This document shows positions 61,097-64,000 of a stretch of 64,000 nt of DNA, in pieces. Origin of the DNA: Iris pallida (Eukaryota; Streptophyta; Magnoliopsida; Asparagales; Iridaceae); assembly GCA_029216955.1 (NCBI GenBank), contig JANAVB010015601.1, positions 1-64,000 on the forward strand, in the 5' to 3' direction. Below the pieces are notes generated by a model. The model saw only the letters and a list, made by a program, of their open reading frames with translations. It did no database searches and was not told where the DNA came from. Each line of letters starts with the position of its first letter. Position 1 is the stretch's first letter. The position numbers and the translations under genes are program-made.

Positions 61097-61109
61097 AAGT
61101 TGGGTAGGA
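61097..61109 (+). other. Polypurine tract of G
   Basis: AAGTTGGGTAGGA directly before the 3' LTR, preceded by CGAGGACGAAATTCTTG; identical to the A tract. Confidence 0.8.
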
Positions 61110-61751
61110 TGTAAAACCCCTAAATTTCTACTAATATTTTTGGTACTGATTTTTTTTGTATTTATTCGTCGCATAGTCGTACTGTACGTCGTACGGGAAT
61201 TTACGATTTTCGTATTTTCTCGTTGAGTGCGAATATGTACGAGTAACATATTTTTGAAAAATAATTTTTGATTTTATTATCAATGGTGGTTTCAAAGTAA
61301 TAATATATAATTATTCTTATTAAAAGTAATTTAGCAAGAAGGTATTTTAAGGAGTTGATTATTATGTTTACTTTCGAAATATGGTTTATCCAAATTAGTA
61401 AAAATGTAGTTTGAAAATATTTCCTATTAATACTTATATATTATAATTTTTGAAATTATTTAATATTGATATTTTATTATTCGTAAAGTTATTTAAAAAT
61501 ATTTATTATTTTCGAAATTATATTTATTGGTATTTTTGGAAAAATATATTTGGAAAATATTGTGGCCATTTTAAATCTCAATTAAATTTTCTGGATTTAA
61601 TTTAAATAAGTATAAAGGTATAATTTATAGATTTAATTTGAAATTTGATTTAAATTTAGATTTGATTTCATTAATTTAAATCTAATAGATGAATTATCTA
61701 CTTGGATTTTTAAATATTTCTAATCCTATCCAAATGGGAATTCCCACGTCC

Positions 61752-61759
61752 TATAAATA
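61752..61759 (+). promoter_or_regulatory. TATA box, G 3' LTR
   Basis: TATAAATA in the same context as the 5' LTR box. Confidence 0.7.
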
Positions 61760-62782
61760 GGCAGGTACTCTTCCATTAATTCCACCAACCAAATTCTCCA
61801 CAAATAGTTCTCAACCCCCGTGCACCGTGTCCGTGTTCCCTCTCGTCCATCTTATTCCAATATTTTACATATACATTGAGTTCTCCGTGTCGACAATCCC
61901 GACACGACGAACAATAAATCTCTAGATCCTAATCCTAGCTAAGCCCAGCCACTGTGTTCGGCCGCCCTCCATCGCAGCAGCCCCGCCTACCCTTTCGCTA
62001 CCCCCCGACCCACCACAGGCCACCCTGGATCCACTTTCCAACTTCCTCAATGCTTCCCCTCGCCTCCGCCGGAAAACAGCACTACCACGCCACCATGGCA
62101 GAACCACCGATCTCCTGTCTTCCCGTACCCACGGCGTCACCACCACGCTCACCAACTCCACGCCACCAACCAACCAGCCCTCGAACACCGTCGAAAATCC
62201 CCAACCCTCATCACCACCGCCATCAATCCGAACACCCAAACAAACAAGTAAATAAAAGCAAAACCCCGTACCTATCCGCCGACCTCCTTTCCAGCCTCGA
62301 CGCCGTGCCCGACCCTCTCGGACGAAGCCCTCGAACGTCCGCAGCGTCGAGCGAGCGCCGCTCGCTGTTCTCTTCTCGACTCTTCCCACGCCAGTCGCCC
62401 GCCATGGCCAAGGCCACCGACTCCGACCCCAGCCCCAATTCTCTCTGCTCCCCCTCTCCCGTTCTCCGCCTCCGCAACAGCCGCGGCGGCCCCCTGACCA
62501 TCGGCTCGCCGCCTCCACCTTGGCGTGCAGCGCCAACGACCAGATCTGCCGAGCCTAGCCAGCGCCGCAGCTTCGCCGAAGTCTCACCGCCCCTCCGCCG
62601 CGACCCAAGCTCCTCCGCCGCCCTCTTTCCTCCCTCTCTCGATCCTCTCTCTCTCCCCCTATTTTTGATGAAGAGTAACAGAGTTTGGTACTGCTTCATT
62701 TTGATGGGTTTTTTTTGTCTTGTTTTTTTGTTTTTTTTTTTTTTTTTTTTGATTTTGTCTTCTTCTGTTTAAGTAATTAATC

Positions 62783-62890
62783 ATCATTATTATTATTATT
62801 ATCATTATTATTATTATTATTTTATTATTATTATTATTATTACTGTTATTATTATTTTATTATTATTATTATTATTACTATTTTTATTAT
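62783..62890. repeat. (TTA)n microsatellite, G 3' LTR
   Basis: TTA run with a few interruptions, counterpart of 57968-58065. Confidence 0.92.
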
Positions 62891-64000
62891 TAGTATTTAG
62901 TTATAAATATATATAACTACTAGCTAACTTCAATATAGCTTCTTATTATAAAATAATTTCTAGTATTTTTGATTATTATCTAAATAATAAAATATAGCTT
63001 CTCTATCTATAGTATATTTTTTACAAGCTTATAGTTAGCTAAATCCGATTTTTTTTTGAAAATTTTGAAGTATTTACCTAAAGTATTTTATATCAAAGTT
63101 AAAAAAATGTTATTTTGCACTAAAAAGAATTTTTGGGATTTTTATTATTTTAACTAATAAAGCTATGTTACGTAAATATCAATTGCTATTATAAAAGATA
63201 TGTAATATTTTGCAAAATCTATAAAAATAGAGTTTTTGGCCTGCATTGGCTTCAAACTAGATTTTAGCCTAAAATATACTATGTTTTCTAGATTTTAATA
63301 TTTAAATTAATAAAAATGTTACTTTTTAACTAAATATCCTATCTTACAAATCGAGAGCTTTTTGTCTAAAACACTACTTTGACCAAACTTAGAGTTCGCC
63401 CTAAAATGACTTTCGATTTTCGGATATTTGTTTAGAAACATATTTTGACTAAAAAAAATTATATTTCAAGTATTATAAAATATTTTCTAAAACCAATGTA
63501 TTAATTGACTTCCTATGGTTTTTCTCCATCACGTGATTTAGCCCATCTTTCATATTCCTTTACCAATTCCATACTACATTATATCCACCCTAACCGAGTT
63601 GACCCTTCTAGACCCAACAGAACTGTCCGTGTCACCACCCGAGGTCACCTTGCATAGTCATTACACCAAAGTCATATTTTGTGCCACATGATCATAGTAC
63701 CACACCATGCAGCTCACCAGGCGTCGCAACAGGAAAGTATACCTTGCTAATTAAACTGTCAATTATTTATTTACAGCATTATTTACTTTATTTTATATTG
63801 TTAGTTTCCTTTGATATAAAATGCGTCCAAGCCACACTTGGGTGCAAGCGACTCTATTAGTCGTTATTTTATTTTATGCATGTTGACTTAGTATTAGCAG
63901 ACTACCTTCTTGTTAGGGGATATCCTTATATCTCCTTTGGCTGTGACACTCACACTACACGAATGGAGACATGTTGCTAGGGGCAAACTTATTGACTAGC

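Larger units (their letters stand above)
56281..64000 (+). mobile_element. Element G, A-family non-autonomous element, 3' end outside window
   Basis: Plus-strand relative of A inserted in F's RNase H. 5' LTR 56281-59964, primer site 59973-59990, internal region only 1,145 bp, polypurine tract 61097-61109, 3' LTR 61110 to beyond 64000. LTR start TGTAAAACCC, end GGGGCGTTACA. The bases before it are CTTGA (56276-56280), the expected target duplication to look for past the window. It carries no gag-pol. Unlike A it lacks the leader duplication and LINE fragment, so it shows the ancestral layout. Confidence 0.92.
61110..64000 (+). repeat. 3' LTR of element G, partial
   Basis: First 2,891 bp of the LTR, matching 56281 to about 59180. 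TATA 61752-61759, GC-rich island 61945-62665, T-rich tract about 62708-62750, TTA repeats 62783-62890. Confidence 0.93.

Noticed and set aside
61954..62772. 272-codon Pro/Ser-rich frame in the G 3' LTR as a host gene
   Set aside because: The same region in the 5' LTR is split by indels, and the frame ends in a translated T-rich tract.

Overview
This is repeat-dense nuclear DNA of a flowering plant. I see no host gene, tRNA or rRNA gene in it. The plant assignment rests on three things. The coding remnants are a plant-type L1 LINE and Ty3/gypsy retrotransposons with the Tekay/Del-like chromovirus layout. The primer-binding sites match, as I recall it, the 3' end of plant tRNA-Ile(AAU). The LTRs are long and AT-rich. 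I cannot name the species.

Almost the whole window is one nest of LTR retrotransposons that I label A to G. Most edges are fixed by TG...CA-type termini and 5-bp target-site duplications (TSDs). The left edge (1-988) is unassigned AT-rich flank plus an (AT)n tract. Positions 989-4423 hold a decayed LINE (ORF1 and the start of ORF2) that lacks its reverse transcriptase. A minus-strand gypsy element F starts at 4488 (3' LTR 4488-8138) and its integrase gene is cut at 8582. Plus-strand gypsy element B (8583-54721, TSD CACCT) sits inside F's integrase. B carries a solo LTR E (11807-15526, TSD TCTGA) in gag, and its own integrase is split by minus-strand element A (17978-50746, TSD GTTAC). A holds minus-strand element D (22409-33735, TSD CCTTC) in its internal region and minus-strand gypsy element C (37342 to about 48075) in its 5' LTR. 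To the right of B, F resumes (54722-56280) and is cut again by plus-strand element G (56281 to beyond the window end). The order of events is therefore F, then B and G independently, then E and A in B, then D and C in A.

The elements fall into two functional classes. B, C and F carry gag-pol remnants (Gag with CCHC knuckles, protease, RT, RNase H, DD35E integrase), all broken by stop codons, frameshifts or deletion. C is the best preserved: one continuous frame with eight in-frame stops. A, D and G have LTRs of 3.6-4.1 kb and internal regions of 1.1-4.1 kb in which I find no gag-pol. They look like non-autonomous, LARD-like elements. All five visible primer-binding sites (A, B, C, D, G) are the same tRNA-Ile type. 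A and G share with C the roughly 50 nt just downstream of the primer site, so a C-like element is a plausible helper.

The most interesting points are: the shared tRNA-Ile primer and leader linking autonomous and non-autonomous families; an antisense LINE fragment captured inside A between duplicated primer-site/leader segments; an inverted-repeat-bounded array of a 9-bp motif inside the D LTRs; and a candidate 96-nt GT-AG intron in F's integrase.
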